Below are positions 14,894-24,870 of a DNA stretch of 64,000 nt, one piece after another. The position numbers were made by a program, and so were the translations under genes. Origin of the DNA: Occallatibacter gabretensis (GTDB lineage: Bacteria; Acidobacteriota; Terriglobia; Terriglobales; Acidobacteriaceae); the NCBI RefSeq assembly GCF_001449115.1, contig NZ_LAIJ01000004.1:26826-90825 (forward strand), written 5' to 3'. The notes beneath the pieces are model-generated. The model had not been told where the DNA came from and searched no databases. It saw only the letters and a list, made by a program, of their open reading frames with translations. How positions within the stretch are numbered: the stretch's first letter is position 1; the number at the start of each line of letters is the position of its first letter.

Positions 14894-17800
14894 TTATGCT
14901 TCCACGCCGTGGCATTTTTTGTACTTCTTGCCTGAGCCACAAGGGCACGGATCATTGCGGCCTACTTTTTCGCCCGTGCGGCGCTGGTTAGGCGCGCCGG
15001 CAGCGGAGCCTCCGGCCATCTGCGCGGCTTTTAGCTCCCGCTCCTTTTTGCGAGCAAACTCCTTTTCGAGTGCGTCGATGGTGGTGTGCGGCGCGCGCGT
15101 AGGTACGGGTACGGCTGCGGCCGCGATTTCGCGAGGAGCAGGAACGGCATCGATGACAGCACTGGCCACAGGCGGCGCAGGAGGAACATGCCTGCTAGGC
15201 TGCGGTACAGCCTGCACCGGCTGACCACTCTCATCGATGATCTGCATGCGGAAGAGGAAGCGCACGGTGTCTTCCTGGAAGCGCTGCATCATGCTCTCAA
15301 ACATATCGAAGGACTCGCGCTTATAAGCCACGAGCGGATCCTGTTGCGCGTAGCCGCGCAGGCCGATACCTTCCTTCAGGTGATCCATTGAGAGGAGATG
15401 ATCCTTCCAGAGCCCATCGATGACGCTGAGCATGACCATGCGCTCGTGATAGCGCATAGTCTCAGGACCGAGAATTTTCTCCTTCGCTTCGTACTCCTGC
15501 TTGAGCCGTTCGTAGATAGTATCGCCTAGCTCGTGGCGATTGAGTTCGGCGATGTTGATGCCTGCAGCGCTCAAGCTGAGCCCGAACTGGCCTATGACCT
15601 TCTCTTCGAGACCCTTCACATTCCACTTGTCAGGATGCTCGTTTTCAGGCGAGAACTCATCCAACGCGCCGCTCAGAATATTGCTCACGTAGTCATCCAG
15701 CACAAGCTCACGCTGGTCGACACCTTCAAGAAGCTTGCGACGCAGGCCATAGACGGCTTCGCGCTGCTTATTCATTACGTCGTCGTACTCAAGCAGATGT
15801 TTGCGGGACTCAAAGTTTTGCGCTTCGACAGCTTTCTGCGCACCTTCAATGCGCTTGGAGATCATGCGCGACTCGATAGGCACGCCTTCTTCCATGCCCA
15901 AGCGCTCCAGCAATACGGAAACCCACTGCTTGGCGAAGATACGCATGAGATCGTCTTCCAACGAGAGGAAGAAGCGCGAGGCGCCTGGGTCACCTTGGCG
16001 TCCGGCACGGCCGCGGAGCTGATTATCAATGCGGCGGGACTCGTGACGCTCCGTGCCGAGGATAAAAAGACCGCCTGCCTCGCGGACTTTTTCCCGCTCA
16101 GCATCGGCGGTGGCGGCATGGATGATGTTGACCTCTGTCCAGTCGGGCTCAGAGATCTCAAACTCCTGCCCCTGATAGTAGAAGCGCAGGAAGCCGGCTG
16201 GGGCCATGGGGTTGATGGCGCCCTCAGCCAAACTGATGGCGCGAGCGTGCCCCTGCTTGACGAGCTGCTGGCGGGTCATGAAGTCCGCATTGCCGCCGAG
16301 CAGAATATCCGTGCCCCGGCCCGCCATATTTGTGGAAATGGTTACCATGCCGAAACGACCGGCCTGCGCGACGATCTCCGCTTCGCGCTCGTGGAATTTT
16401 GCGTTCAGCACGACGTGCCGCACGCCCTTGCGCTGCAGGATGTTCGAGAGGCGCTCCGATTTCTCAATGGAAGTGGTACCGACCAGGACAGGCTGGCCTG
16501 TTTCATTCAGCTCGGCGATGCTGTCCGCGACAGCTGTGTACTTTTCTTTCTCAGTACGATAAACAACGTCAGAATTTTCGAGGCGAAGCATCGGCTTGTT
16601 TGTGGGGATGACCACGATCTCAAGCTTGTAGATTTTTTCGAACTCGGCGGCTTCAGTTTCTGCTGTGCCGGTCATGCCGCTGAGCTTTTGATAGAGGCGA
16701 AAGTAGTTCTGGAAGGTAATGGTGGCAAGGGTCTGATCTTCCTTGCGGATATTCACGCCTTCTTTGGCCTCGATGGATTGGTGCAGGCCATCACTCCAGC
16801 GGCGACCCGGCATGAGACGGCCGGTAAAGGTATCGACGATAATGACTTCGCCGTCCTTGACGACGTATTCCACGTCGCGGCGATAAAGCGCATCCGCCTT
16901 GATGGCATTTTCGACGTAATGCTTGAGATCCCAGTTTTCGACGTCAGCAATGTTGTCGATGCCGAGATGTTTTTCGATGGTGATCCAGCCCTCGTCTGTG
17001 ACGCCGATGGTGCGATGCTTCTCATCGACAACATAATCGCCGCTAAAATACTTCTCACCTTCAGAGAGCGAGATTCCGAGTTCTGCCTGGCGCTTGTGGT
17101 CACTCCACTCCACTTCTTCGCCTAACTTGAGCAGGGGCATGATTTTGCGAACGCGAACATATTGATCAGAGGTGACGTCAGTGGGGCCGGAGATGATGAG
17201 TGGCGTGCGTGCTTCATCGATGAGGATGGAGTCGACTTCATCGACAATCGCGTAATAGTGCCCGCGCTGTACGCAGTCCTTGATATCGAACTTCATGTTG
17301 TCGCGCAAGTAATCAAAGCCGAATTCATTGTTGGTGCCGTAAGTGATGTCAGAGGCGTAGGCATTGCGGCGTTCCTCATCGCTCAAGTCGTGCACGATAA
17401 CGCCGACGGTGAGGCCGAGAAATTCATAGATTTTCCCCATCCACTCGGCGTCGCGCTTGGCGAGGTAGTCGTTGACCGTGATGACGTGAACGCCTCTACC
17501 GGCAAGTGCGTTCAAGTAACAGGAAAGCGTAGCGACGAGAGTCTTTCCTTCTCCGGTTTTCATCTCGGAGATTTTGCCCGCGTGCAGTACCATGCCGCCG
17601 ATCAGTTGCACGTCGAAGTGGCGCATTTTGACTGAACGCCAGCCAGCTTCGCGGACTACCGCAAAGGCCTCCGGGAGGATCTCATTGAGCGCAGCGTTCT
17701 CAGCGACCTTGATGGCATCCGCATCGTTAAGTTCAGCAACGCGAGCCGCGATACGCGATTTGAATTCAAAAGTTTTGGCGCGAAGCTGCTCGTCGGAGAG

Positions 17801-17914
17801 TTTCTGAACGCTTTCTTCCAGTGCGTTGATTTGCGCCACAATGGGCACAAGGCGTTTAACGGCACGCTCATTGGCTGTGCCGAAGATTTTTGTCAGTACT
17901 TTATCGAGAACCAC
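14894..17914 (-). CDS. secA: Preprotein translocase subunit SecA
   Basis: 1,006 residues, the ATPase motor that pushes unfolded preproteins through SecYEG. Visible features are Walker A GEGKT at 121-125, [19 protein letters not shown] (Walker B), the [15 protein letters not shown] motif, [24 protein letters not shown] motif ([16 protein letters not shown]) and [11 protein letters not shown]. The C-terminus carries a complete zinc-binding SEC-C tail ([17 protein letters not shown]) preceded by an Ala/Pro-rich linker. It is longer than E. coli SecA (901), mainly through inserts and the linker, as is usual in this phylum. Transcribed alone toward the terminator at 14851. Confidence 0.98.
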   Translation of the reverse strand: MVLDKVLTKIFGTANERAVKRLVPIVAQINALEESVQKLSDEQLRAKTFEFKSRIAARVAELNDADAIKVAENAALNEILPEAFAVVREAGWRSVKMRHFDVQLIGGMVLHAGKISEMKTGEGKTLVATLSCYLNALAGRGVHVITVNDYLAKRDAEWMGKIYEFLGLTVGVIVHDLSDEERRNAYASDITYGTNNEFGFDYLRDNMKFDIKDCVQRGHYYAIVDEVDSILIDEARTPLIISGPTDVTSDQYVRVRKIMPLLKLGEEVEWSDHKRQAELGISLSEGEKYFSGDYVVDEKHRTIGVTDEGWITIEKHLGIDNIADVENWDLKHYVENAIKADALYRRDVEYVVKDGEVIIVDTFTGRLMPGRRWSDGLHQSIEAKEGVNIRKEDQTLATITFQNYFRLYQKLSGMTGTAETEAAEFEKIYKLEIVVIPTNKPMLRLENSDVVYRTEKEKYTAVADSIAELNETGQPVLVGTTSIEKSERLSNILQRKGVRHVVLNAKFHEREAEIVAQAGRFGMVTISTNMAGRGTDILLGGNADFMTRQQLVKQGHARAISLAEGAINPMAPAGFLRFYYQGQEFEISEPDWTEVNIIHAATADAEREKVREAGGLFILGTERHESRRIDNQLRGRAGRQGDPGASRFFLSLEDDLMRIFAKQWVSVLLERLGMEEGVPIESRMISKRIEGAQKAVEAQNFESRKHLLEYDDVMNKQREAVYGLRRKLLEGVDQRELVLDDYVSNILSGALDEFSPENEHPDKWNVKGLEEKVIGQFGLSLSAAGINIAELNRHELGDTIYERLKQEYEAKEKILGPETMRYHERMVMLSVIDGLWKDHLLSMDHLKEGIGLRGYAQQDPLVAYKRESFDMFESMMQRFQEDTVRFLFRMQIIDESGQPVQAVPQPSRHVPPAPPVASAVIDAVPAPREIAAAAVPVPTRAPHTTIDALEKEFARKKERELKAAQMAGGSAAGAPNQRRTGEKVGRNDPCPCGSGKKYKKCHGVEA

Positions 17915-18010
17915 GTGTTGCTCCGTATTTCAGTGTGAATTCCGCGCTCTGAGGGAGTTAGGCCTGGGATCTTTCGCGGGCCTGTGAACGATGCTGCAAA
18001 CCTGAAAAGG

Positions 18011-18400
18011 TCAGGCGAGCGAGACAGGCGGAGGACGCTGGAAGGAGGAAGGAAGAGCTGGAGATGCCAGATAACAGCGGGAGAAATCTGTTCGGAAAGC
18101 CAGAAAACCCAACGGCGCAATGAGGCCGATGAACAGCACCGGCAACATAGCCTGTATCAGGCTATCACTGGAGTTGCGAGTGGCGGAGTATGTCTGGCGC
18201 GAGGACCAGCTCTTCAGCAGCCGTGGAACGCCGCGCGGAGTGAATGCGCTGGAATTTGAATGCCCGGAGAGAAACTCGAAGACAGGATGCGCGAATGCCG
18301 CGGAGTTTGCCGCACCGGCTTCTGCGCGCGCCACGGTGGCAACAGCCACAACGGCGACCGCAAGCCAAATCCACGCGCTTCTGTATCGAGTAGCTTTCAT
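18011..18400 (-). CDS. Hypothetical exported or membrane protein
   Basis: About 129 residues from the ATG at 18400 (MKATRYRSAWIWLAVAVVAVATVARA), which gives a typical basic-hydrophobic signal or anchor; an ATG at 18421 lies inside a hairpin and is less likely. A second hydrophobic stretch (MLPVLFIGLIAPLGFLAF) is near residue 85. No family is recognised and the ribosome site is weak. It lies between the DHA2 pump gene and secA on the same strand. Coding status is moderate rather than certain. Confidence 0.5.
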   Translation of the reverse strand: MKATRYRSAWIWLAVAVVAVATVARAEAGAANSAAFAHPVFEFLSGHSNSSAFTPRGVPRLLKSWSSRQTYSATRNSSDSLIQAMLPVLFIGLIAPLGFLAFRTDFSRCYLASPALPSSFQRPPPVSLA

Positions 18401-18408
18401 GCCTGGGA

Positions 18409-18434
18409 GTAGATGAGCCATAGGCCCATCTACT
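18409..18434 (-). other. Hairpin after the efflux-pump gene
   Basis: AGTAGATG (18409-18416) and CATCTACT (18427-18434) form a perfect 8-bp stem, extended by GCC/GGC after one mismatch. It begins 28 bp after the pump stop but has no T-run, so it is a weak terminator candidate or a hairpin around the start region of the next gene. Confidence 0.4.
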
Positions 18435-18461
18435 TATTGTGCCATAAAGGAGCCTGGCGCC

Positions 18462-20090
18462 TCAGTGCCCACCGGCCGGTCCGCCGCCAATATGGAAGCG
18501 CCGCGTCAACAGCACCAGCGGGGCAGCGATCAGCGTCAGGATGCCAATAATGTAGAAGCAGTCCATAAAGGCAAGCATCTGCGTCTGATTATGGAGCTGG
18601 TCGTAGACGCGACCATACGCGGCGCTGAGCGCGTTAGCATGGGAAAAGCCGTGCGTCTCAAGAAAAGCTGCCGTGTTTTGCACCTGCTGCTGCAGCCAGG
18701 GAGAAGAAGCGGCGATACTGCCGCCAGTCCTGGATTGATGGAAGTCCTGCCGGCGCTCCGTGATGGTGCTCATAAAGGCAATGCCGAAGCTGCCGCCCCA
18801 GTTGCGAAAGAAATTGGTGAGCGAAGATGCCTTGTTGTTTTCGCTTGGCTTGAGCTCCGAGTAGGCAATGACCGAGAGCGGGACGAAGAAAAATGCGTAG
18901 CCGAGACCCTGGAGCGCGCGGGCCCAGGCATAGTGCGCGTAATCGGTGTCTAGAGTGAAATGGCTATAGTGGATGAAAGAAATTCCGACCACCACCACAG
19001 CACCGAAGAGCAGGATACGCGGCTGGACGATTTTGCGCTGAACGAGCTGTGCACCTACGGGAGCCAGCAGCGTGATGACAAATGCGCCGGGGCCGAGAAC
19101 CAGTCCCGCGTCGATGGCTCGATAGCCGTAGAGTGATTGCAGGAGTTGCGGGATCATGGTGGTCGATGCAAAGAGCCCGACGCCGAAGACGAAGTAGAAG
19201 AGATTGGCGAGAGCGAAGTTACGCGATCTCAGCAAGCGGAATTCAATGACTGGGTCTTTGTGATGGAGCTCCCAGAAGACTGCCGTAACGAGACAGACTA
19301 AGGCAATGACAAACATCACCACGATGAAGTTGGAGCCGAACCAATCGTCAATCTGACCGCGATCGAGGAAAATTTCCAGCGCGGCTGAGCCAATACCGAT
19401 CAATGCGATGCCTAAGGCGTCCACGCGAAGCTTGCCGTCCGGGCCGCGAACGGTTTTGCGTTCCTCTGCAAACTGTGGCGAATCATGCACGAAGCGGCTG
19501 GTGAGCACCATGGAAAGAATACCGATCGGGATATTGATCAGGAAAACCCAACGCCAGTTGTAGTTGTCAGTGATCCAACCGCCGAGCACCGGGCCAATGG
19601 CCGGTGCGGTGACAATCGCGATGGTGTAGAGCGCGAAGGCCGAGGCGCGCTGGGCCGGCGGAAAGGTATCGACCAGGATGGCCTGCTCTACCGGGGCAAG
19701 ACCGCCACCACCAATGCCCTGCAGAACGCGCGCGAGCAGCATGATTTCGAGGCTTGGCGCGATGCCGCAGAGAAACGATGTTGCGGTGAAAAGCGCCACG
19801 CATATCATGTAGTAATTTTTGCGGCCAAGCACGCGGGAAAGCCATGCGGACATAGGCAAAACTACGGCATTGGCGACTAGATATGTAGTTAGAATCCAGG
19901 TGACTTCGTCATAAGAGCGCCCCAGGCCGCCGGCTATATAAGGAAGAGAAACATTAGCGATGGAGGTGTCAAGCAACTCCATGAATGTGGCCAGCGTGAC
20001 GGTAAGCGCAATCACCCATGGATTGATGGCGGGGCGCGCAACGGTCAGGCGGAGCGGAGCGGATGGGGCAACGGTAGCTGTGGCGGCCAT
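18462..20090 (-). CDS. DHA2-family (EmrB/QacA) MFS drug efflux transporter
   Basis: 542 residues from the ATG at 20090 (MAATATVAPSAP); the longer frame would start inside the operator. About 14 hydrophobic segments are visible. DHA2 motifs include LDTSIANVSLPYIAG with TWILTTYLVANAVVLP, the motif-A-like LSRVLGRKNYY, and the antiporter motif around APAIGPVLGGWITDNYNWRWVFLINIPIG. Such pumps export cationic drugs, acids or detergents with proton exchange, often with an EmrA-type adaptor, which is absent here. It is divergent from tetR with a perfect palindrome in between, so it is probably induced when TetR binds its ligand. Confidence 0.92.
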   Translation of the reverse strand: MAATATVAPSAPLRLTVARPAINPWVIALTVTLATFMELLDTSIANVSLPYIAGGLGRSYDEVTWILTTYLVANAVVLPMSAWLSRVLGRKNYYMICVALFTATSFLCGIAPSLEIMLLARVLQGIGGGGLAPVEQAILVDTFPPAQRASAFALYTIAIVTAPAIGPVLGGWITDNYNWRWVFLINIPIGILSMVLTSRFVHDSPQFAEERKTVRGPDGKLRVDALGIALIGIGSAALEIFLDRGQIDDWFGSNFIVVMFVIALVCLVTAVFWELHHKDPVIEFRLLRSRNFALANLFYFVFGVGLFASTTMIPQLLQSLYGYRAIDAGLVLGPGAFVITLLAPVGAQLVQRKIVQPRILLFGAVVVVGISFIHYSHFTLDTDYAHYAWARALQGLGYAFFFVPLSVIAYSELKPSENNKASSLTNFFRNWGGSFGIAFMSTITERRQDFHQSRTGGSIAASSPWLQQQVQNTAAFLETHGFSHANALSAAYGRVYDQLHNQTQMLAFMDCFYIIGILTLIAAPLVLLTRRFHIGGGPAGGH

Positions 20091-20115
20091 GCAGAATCCG
20101 AAGTTGCTTGAAATT

Positions 20116-20133
20116 TGAGACCGATCGGTCTCA
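20116..20133. promoter_or_regulatory. TetR-family operator
   Basis: TGAGACCGATCGGTCTCA is a perfect 18-bp palindrome between the efflux pump and the TetR gene. The AGACC-GATC-GGTCT arrangement resembles NemR-type boxes. Position and symmetry make it the likely site for autoregulation and control of the pump. Confidence 0.8.
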
Positions 20134-20160
20134 TAATGGATCAGATTCAATGTGGCAGCT

Positions 20161-20184
20161 TCGGATGCGTTTTTTTGCATCCGA
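20161..20184 (+). promoter_or_regulatory. Hairpin in the tetR leader
   Basis: TCGGATGC (20161-20168) and GCATCCGA (20177-20184) form a perfect 8-bp stem around GTTTTTTT, ending about 10 bases before the tetR ribosome site. It could affect translation or be a second protein site. Confidence 0.4.
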
Positions 20185-20203
20185 TGGATTCAGAGGAGCA
20201 GAG

Positions 20204-20794
20204 ATGGCGAAGAAAGGCGAGACAACACGGCAGATGATTGTTGTCGCGGCTGCGCCTATCTTCAATCAGCGCGGCTACGAGGGAACCTCCATGCAAAATC
20301 TGATGGAGGCTACGGGCCTGGAAAAGGGCGGGCTCTACAGGCATTTTTCCGGCAAGGAAGAGCTTGCCGCTGAGGCACTTCGTTACTCGCTGAAACAGTC
20401 TGTCAAAATACGTACCGAACACGTAGATGGCGAGCACGGCGCGCTCGCGTTGCTGAGATCGCTGGTAAGACGGTTCGTTGAAAAACCGTCCAGTATGCCG
20501 GGCGGCTGTCCGCTGATGAACACCGCTATTGATTCAGACGATGGCAACCCCACTTTGCGCGGATTGGCGCACGAAGCCTTGAGTGACTGGAGAACCCGGC
20601 TGATCAAGGTCATCAGCGATGGAATCCGTGACGGTGAAATCAAAGCGGAGACCGTTCCTCGAGAGATCGCGAATACGATCATTGCCGCGCTCGAAGGAGC
20701 ACTTATGATCAGCCGGCTGGATGGAAATCGGGTTGCGCTGGCGGACGCGCGGAAATCTCTGGAAGTTCTACTGAACCAGATCGCTGCAGGGTAA
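20204..20794 (+). CDS. TetR/AcrR-family transcriptional regulator
   Basis: 196 residues from the ATG at 20204, preceded by GAGGAG; longer in-frame starts run through the operator. The N-terminal helix-turn-helix is typical (RQMIVVAAAPIFNQRGYEGTSMQNLMEATGLEKGGLYRHFSGKEELAAEAL). The ligand domain contains PGGCPLMNTAIDSDDG, a motif with a conserved cysteine seen in NemR-like repressors where cysteine senses electrophiles or oxidants; that sensing role is inference here. Divergent from the DHA2 pump over a perfect palindrome. Confidence 0.92.
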   Translation: MAKKGETTRQMIVVAAAPIFNQRGYEGTSMQNLMEATGLEKGGLYRHFSGKEELAAEALRYSLKQSVKIRTEHVDGEHGALALLRSLVRRFVEKPSSMPGGCPLMNTAIDSDDGNPTLRGLAHEALSDWRTRLIKVISDGIRDGEIKAETVPREIANTIIAALEGALMISRLDGNRVALADARKSLEVLLNQIAAG

Positions 20795-20901
20795 AATCCT
20801 CTTAACGCAGATTCAAGAAAGCCTGCTAACGCGAAAGCCTCGCTCTCTGCAACGAAGCTGAGGCATTCTGCACTTTCAATTCAGAAACTTCCGGAGGCTT
20901 G

Positions 20902-23900
20902 ATGCCCATCCAGCTCTCGTTTGCCCGAGTCGCAACCCTTGCTGCTCTGTGCCTTGTTTCTACCGTCCCAGCATTTGCAGAAAACGCGCCTGACACCGGC
21001 GCAGAACATACGCATCGAGGCTACTACCGTTACCCGGCGGTGCATGGCGAGACAATCGTCTTCACCTCTGAAGGTGATCTGTGGACTGTTGGCCTCCATG
21101 GCGGCACCGCACAGAGGCTGACTACCGCTCCCGGAACCGAGCAAATGGCGACTATCTCGCCTGACGGCAGGACGGTGGCATTTCTGGCCAATTACGAGGG
21201 ACCGAGCGAGATTTACACCATGCCTATTGCGGGCGGGCTGCCCGAACGGCGTACCTGGGAGGGGTCAGTTCAGCCGGCTGGATGGTCACCGGATGGCAAG
21301 CTCCTGATCTCCACTGAGCGCTACTCTACGCTGCCAGGCAACAGGCTGGCGCTGATTGACACACAGGGCAAGCGTGAGATTCTTCCGCTGGCTGAGGCAG
21401 CTGAAGGAACCTATTCCGGCGATGGCAAGACGCTTTTCTTTACGCGTTGGACAAAGCAGTGGAGCGAGACGAAGCGCTACAAGGGCGGATTTGCAGAGAG
21501 CATCTGGAAGTTCGACGGCGAGCATGAGGCCGTTCCACTCACGGCGGATTTCGCAGGCACCTCTGCGCACCCGATGTTCTGGAAAGACCGTGTGTATTTT
21601 CTCTCGGACCGCGACGGCATTATGAATGTCTGGTCGATGGATACAGAGGGCAAGCATTTGAAGCAGGAGAGCCACCAGAAGGTCTTCGATGTGCAGGCAG
21701 CATCGCTCTCCGATGGACACATTGTTTACGCATCGGGCGCAGATCTCTGGCAGGTAGATCCTGCTACGGGCAGCGAACAGGCGATTCCAATTACACTTCA
21801 GTCCGACTTCGACCAGATGCGTGAGCACTGGGTAAAGAAGCCGACCGACTACCTGACGGAAGTGCATCTTTCGCCAGATGGATCGAGTGCCGTTTTCACC
21901 GCGCGCGGTGAGGTCTATGTGATTCCGGCCAAGCCGGGCCGCATTGTGAAGGTAGCTTCAAACTCAGCAGTGCGCTATCGCGAAGCGCACTTTCTGCCGG
22001 ATGGAAAATCGATTGTGACGCTTTCGACAGAGAGCGGCGAGACGGAGTTCTGGAAGTATCCGGCAAATGGCGTGGGTGCACCGGAGCAATGGACGCGCGA
22101 TGCAAAGGTTCTGCGCTGGGATGGGGTTCCCTCACCGGATGGACGCTGGCTTGCACATTGGAATAAGGACCAGGAGTTGTGGCTCTACGACATCAAGGGC
22201 AAGCAGGAGAAACGCATTGCTCAGTCGATGAATGGAGACTTTGGCGACATAAACTGGTCTCCGGATTCGAAATGGCTGACCTACTCGGAGACGGCGAACA
22301 ATTCTTTCCAGCAGATCAAGATTCTCAATGTTGATTCCGGCAAGATCGAGACCATTACCTCTGACCGTTACAACAGCGGCAACGCGCAATGGAGCAGCGA
22401 CGGTAAATGGCTTTATTTCCTCTCTGATCGATCGTTGGAGACCACCGTGCCGGCTCCCTGGGGACCGCGCGCGCCTGAGCCGCATTTTGATCGCACGGTG
22501 AAGATCTATCAACTGGCTCTGACCACGGGGCTGCGCTCGCCTTTTCTGCCGGACGATGAGCTTCATAAGGACGGCAAGGATATCAACGACAAGGACGCGA
22601 AGAAAGAAGACAAGAAGGACGACAAAAAGCAGGACGATAAATCTTCCGCGGATAAGAAAGACGACAAGAAATCGGACGACGAGAAGAAGGATGACAAAAA
22701 GGACGATAAAAAAGACGAGAAGAAGGTTGAAGTCAAGATCGACTTTACCGACGTTGCAGCGCGGGTGACGGAGGTTCCCGTTCATGCAGGCAATTACGGC
22801 AGTCTGCAGCTGACCGAGAAGCGACTTTGCTGGATCAGCGCGCCCGATGAGCATGTTTCTGTGGAGTGCCTGGATATTGCTAACAAGGGCGATGAGCCGG
22901 ATACCGTTCTGCGCGATGTAAGCGGTTTTGAAATTTCGCAGGACCGCAAGAAGATGCTGGTGGCGCAGAGTACCAACTTCTATATCTTTGATTCCGACGT
23001 CAAGGATGGAAACGGCGCGAAGGCAAAGTCCGGCATCGATCTTTCACGCTGGAGCATTACTACAAATCCGCGCGAAGAGTTCCACGGTCTCTTTCTGGAT
23101 GCGTGGCGCCTGGAGCGCGATTACTTCTACGACCGCAACATGCAAGGCGTGAACTGGCCGGCAATGCGCGACCGTTATCTTCCGCTGGTGGATCGCGTGT
23201 CGGATCGTGATGAGCTGAATGCCGTAATTGCACAGATGGTGGCAGAGCTTTCCGCGCTGCACACCTTTGTGAGCGGCGGCGATGCGCGAAAGCCCAGCGA
23301 CCATATCGATGTTGCCACGCTTGGAGCGCGTTTGAAGCGTGACGAAAAGGCCGGCGGTTACGTGGTGGAACATGTGTATGAACATGATCCCGATCTGCCG
23401 AACCAGGCACCGCCTCTGGCCAAGCCCGAATCGGCGGTAAAGGAAGGCGAAGTTATCACCAGCATTGATGGTACAGATGCGCTGAGCGTACCGGATGAGC
23501 GCGTGCTGTTGCGCGGCAAAGCCGGAACCCAAGTGCTGCTGCATATAAAGAACGACAAGGGCGAAGCGCGCGATGTGATTGCTGTACCGATTTCAGCAAA
23601 TGAAGACTCAAACATGCGTTACTCCGAATGGGAGTATACGCGACGCACTGTGGTGGACAAGCAATCAAACGGAACGATTGGATATGTGCATCTGCAGGCG
23701 ATGGGCTCTGGAGATATCAACCAGTGGGCGCGCGAGTTCTATCCGGTCTTCGATCGCCAGGGGCTGATTATCGATATGCGCCACAACCACGGCGGCAATA
23801 TCGACTCGTGGCTCTTGGAGAAGCTGCTTCGGCAGGCGTGGTTCTATTTCCAGGGCCGCGTGGGCAACCCGACATGGAATATGCAGTATGCGTTTCGCGG

Positions 23901-24279
23901 ACACGTTGTCGTGCTTTGCGATCATGAGACAGCTTCCGATGGCGAGGCCTTCAGCGAAGGCTTCCGTCGGCTTAAACTTGGCAAGGTAATCGGCATGCGC
24001 ACATGGGGCGGCGAAATCTGGCTGAGCGGCAGCAACGTGCAGGCTGATAATGGCGTGGCGACGGCTGCGGAGACAGGCGTCTATGCTGATGGCAAGTGGT
24101 TGATTGAGGGCCGCGGCGTAGAGCCGGACATTGTGGTGGATAATCTGCCGCACTCGACGGATACCGGAGACGATGCGCAGTTGAATGCCGCGCTGAAAGA
24201 ACTGGAGCAGGAAATTAAGGCAGATCCGCGCCCTGTTCCGCCGCCCCCGCCCCATCCAAATAAGTCGTTCCACAATTAA
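20902..24279 (+). CDS. Tricorn-like S41 family peptidase
   Basis: 1,125 residues from the ATG at 20902 (GGAGG five bases upstream). A signal peptide ends near VPAFAEN. Residues ~40-540 are WD40/PD40-like beta-propeller repeats (ISPDGRTVAFLANYEGPSEIY, SPDGRWLAHWNKDQELWLYD). Then comes an insert at ~557-612 made almost only of Lys and Asp, the tricorn C1 domain (EEFHGLFLDAWRLERDYFYD), a PDZ domain (~840-905) and the S41 catalytic domain with IDMRHNHGGNID and nucleophile Ser1012 in ETASDGEAF. Tricorn peptidases degrade peptides released by other proteases; this one should act in the periplasm or at the cell surface. The charged insert is the odd part. Confidence 0.9.
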   Translation: MPIQLSFARVATLAALCLVSTVPAFAENAPDTGAEHTHRGYYRYPAVHGETIVFTSEGDLWTVGLHGGTAQRLTTAPGTEQMATISPDGRTVAFLANYEGPSEIYTMPIAGGLPERRTWEGSVQPAGWSPDGKLLISTERYSTLPGNRLALIDTQGKREILPLAEAAEGTYSGDGKTLFFTRWTKQWSETKRYKGGFAESIWKFDGEHEAVPLTADFAGTSAHPMFWKDRVYFLSDRDGIMNVWSMDTEGKHLKQESHQKVFDVQAASLSDGHIVYASGADLWQVDPATGSEQAIPITLQSDFDQMREHWVKKPTDYLTEVHLSPDGSSAVFTARGEVYVIPAKPGRIVKVASNSAVRYREAHFLPDGKSIVTLSTESGETEFWKYPANGVGAPEQWTRDAKVLRWDGVPSPDGRWLAHWNKDQELWLYDIKGKQEKRIAQSMNGDFGDINWSPDSKWLTYSETANNSFQQIKILNVDSGKIETITSDRYNSGNAQWSSDGKWLYFLSDRSLETTVPAPWGPRAPEPHFDRTVKIYQLALTTGLRSPFLPDDELHKDGKDINDKDAKKEDKKDDKKQDDKSSADKKDDKKSDDEKKDDKKDDKKDEKKVEVKIDFTDVAARVTEVPVHAGNYGSLQLTEKRLCWISAPDEHVSVECLDIANKGDEPDTVLRDVSGFEISQDRKKMLVAQSTNFYIFDSDVKDGNGAKAKSGIDLSRWSITTNPREEFHGLFLDAWRLERDYFYDRNMQGVNWPAMRDRYLPLVDRVSDRDELNAVIAQMVAELSALHTFVSGGDARKPSDHIDVATLGARLKRDEKAGGYVVEHVYEHDPDLPNQAPPLAKPESAVKEGEVITSIDGTDALSVPDERVLLRGKAGTQVLLHIKNDKGEARDVIAVPISANEDSNMRYSEWEYTRRTVVDKQSNGTIGYVHLQAMGSGDINQWAREFYPVFDRQGLIIDMRHNHGGNIDSWLLEKLLRQAWFYFQGRVGNPTWNMQYAFRGHVVVLCDHETASDGEAFSEGFRRLKLGKVIGMRTWGGEIWLSGSNVQADNGVATAAETGVYADGKWLIEGRGVEPDIVVDNLPHSTDTGDDAQLNAALKELEQEIKADPRPVPPPPPHPNKSFHN

Positions 24280-24383
24280 AAGCAGAAGAAGAAAGCATCC
24301 TGATTCTCTTGGAGGGAATCTCTTGAATTGTGTGAGCGCCGGGCTTTCTACGCCGGCGCAGAATCCAGAGAGCGAGAGGTTTC

Positions 24384-24854
24384 ATGAATCATGACGCGGC
24401 GTTGCGGCAACAATTAGTAACACTACTTACGAGCAGCGAGGCGCATGCTGAGTTCGAGGACGCCGTGAGTAAATTCCCGGAAGAGCTGCGCGGAAAGCGC
24501 CCGGAAGATTGCCCGCATTCGCCATGGCAGCTTCTTGAACATATGCGCATTGTCCAGTGGGACATTCTGGAATTTACACGCGATCCGAAGCATAAGTCCC
24601 CGGAGTTTCCGGAAGGCTATTGGCCGAAGGCCCCTGAGCCTCCGGATGCGAAAGCATGGGACAAGACTGTGAAGTCTTTTCTGGCGGACCGGAAAGCCTT
24701 GTGTGAGCTGGTAGCGGATGAATCAGTTAATTTGTTTGCGAAGATTCCACATGGGGATGGGCAGACGATTCTACGCGAAGCTTTATTGACCGTAGACCAC
24801 AATGCCTATCACCTTGGCCAGCTGCTGCTGTTGCGGCGGACGTTTGGCGCGTAA
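24384..24854 (+). CDS. DinB-like four-helix-bundle protein
   Basis: 156 residues. It has the DinB/YfiT-type metal-site pattern: a His in PWQLLEHMRIVQWDILEF and the paired His in LLTVDHNAYHLGQLLLLRR. Members are predicted metal-dependent thiol transferases or hydrolases related to bacillithiol S-transferases, but most are uncharacterised. The start ATG follows GAGAGG. It is convergent with tmk, with a 16-bp gap. Confidence 0.85.
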   Translation: MNHDAALRQQLVTLLTSSEAHAEFEDAVSKFPEELRGKRPEDCPHSPWQLLEHMRIVQWDILEFTRDPKHKSPEFPEGYWPKAPEPPDAKAWDKTVKSFLADRKALCELVADESVNLFAKIPHGDGQTILREALLTVDHNAYHLGQLLLLRRTFGA

Positions 24855-24870
24855 ATCCGTATGTGAGGGC

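Noticed and set aside
15533..17125. 530-codon plus-strand frame opposite secA
   Set aside because: It is fully antisense to SecA, whose motifs are all intact; long shadow frames are expected from this codon usage.
18462..20180. Longer start for the DHA2 pump
   Set aside because: The extra 30 residues would translate the TetR operator palindrome; the ATG at 20090 begins the normal N-terminus.
22132..22854. 240-codon minus-strand frame opposite the tricorn gene
   Set aside because: Its long Val/Leu/Phe stretch is the reverse complement of the Lys/Asp insert, not a real membrane protein.
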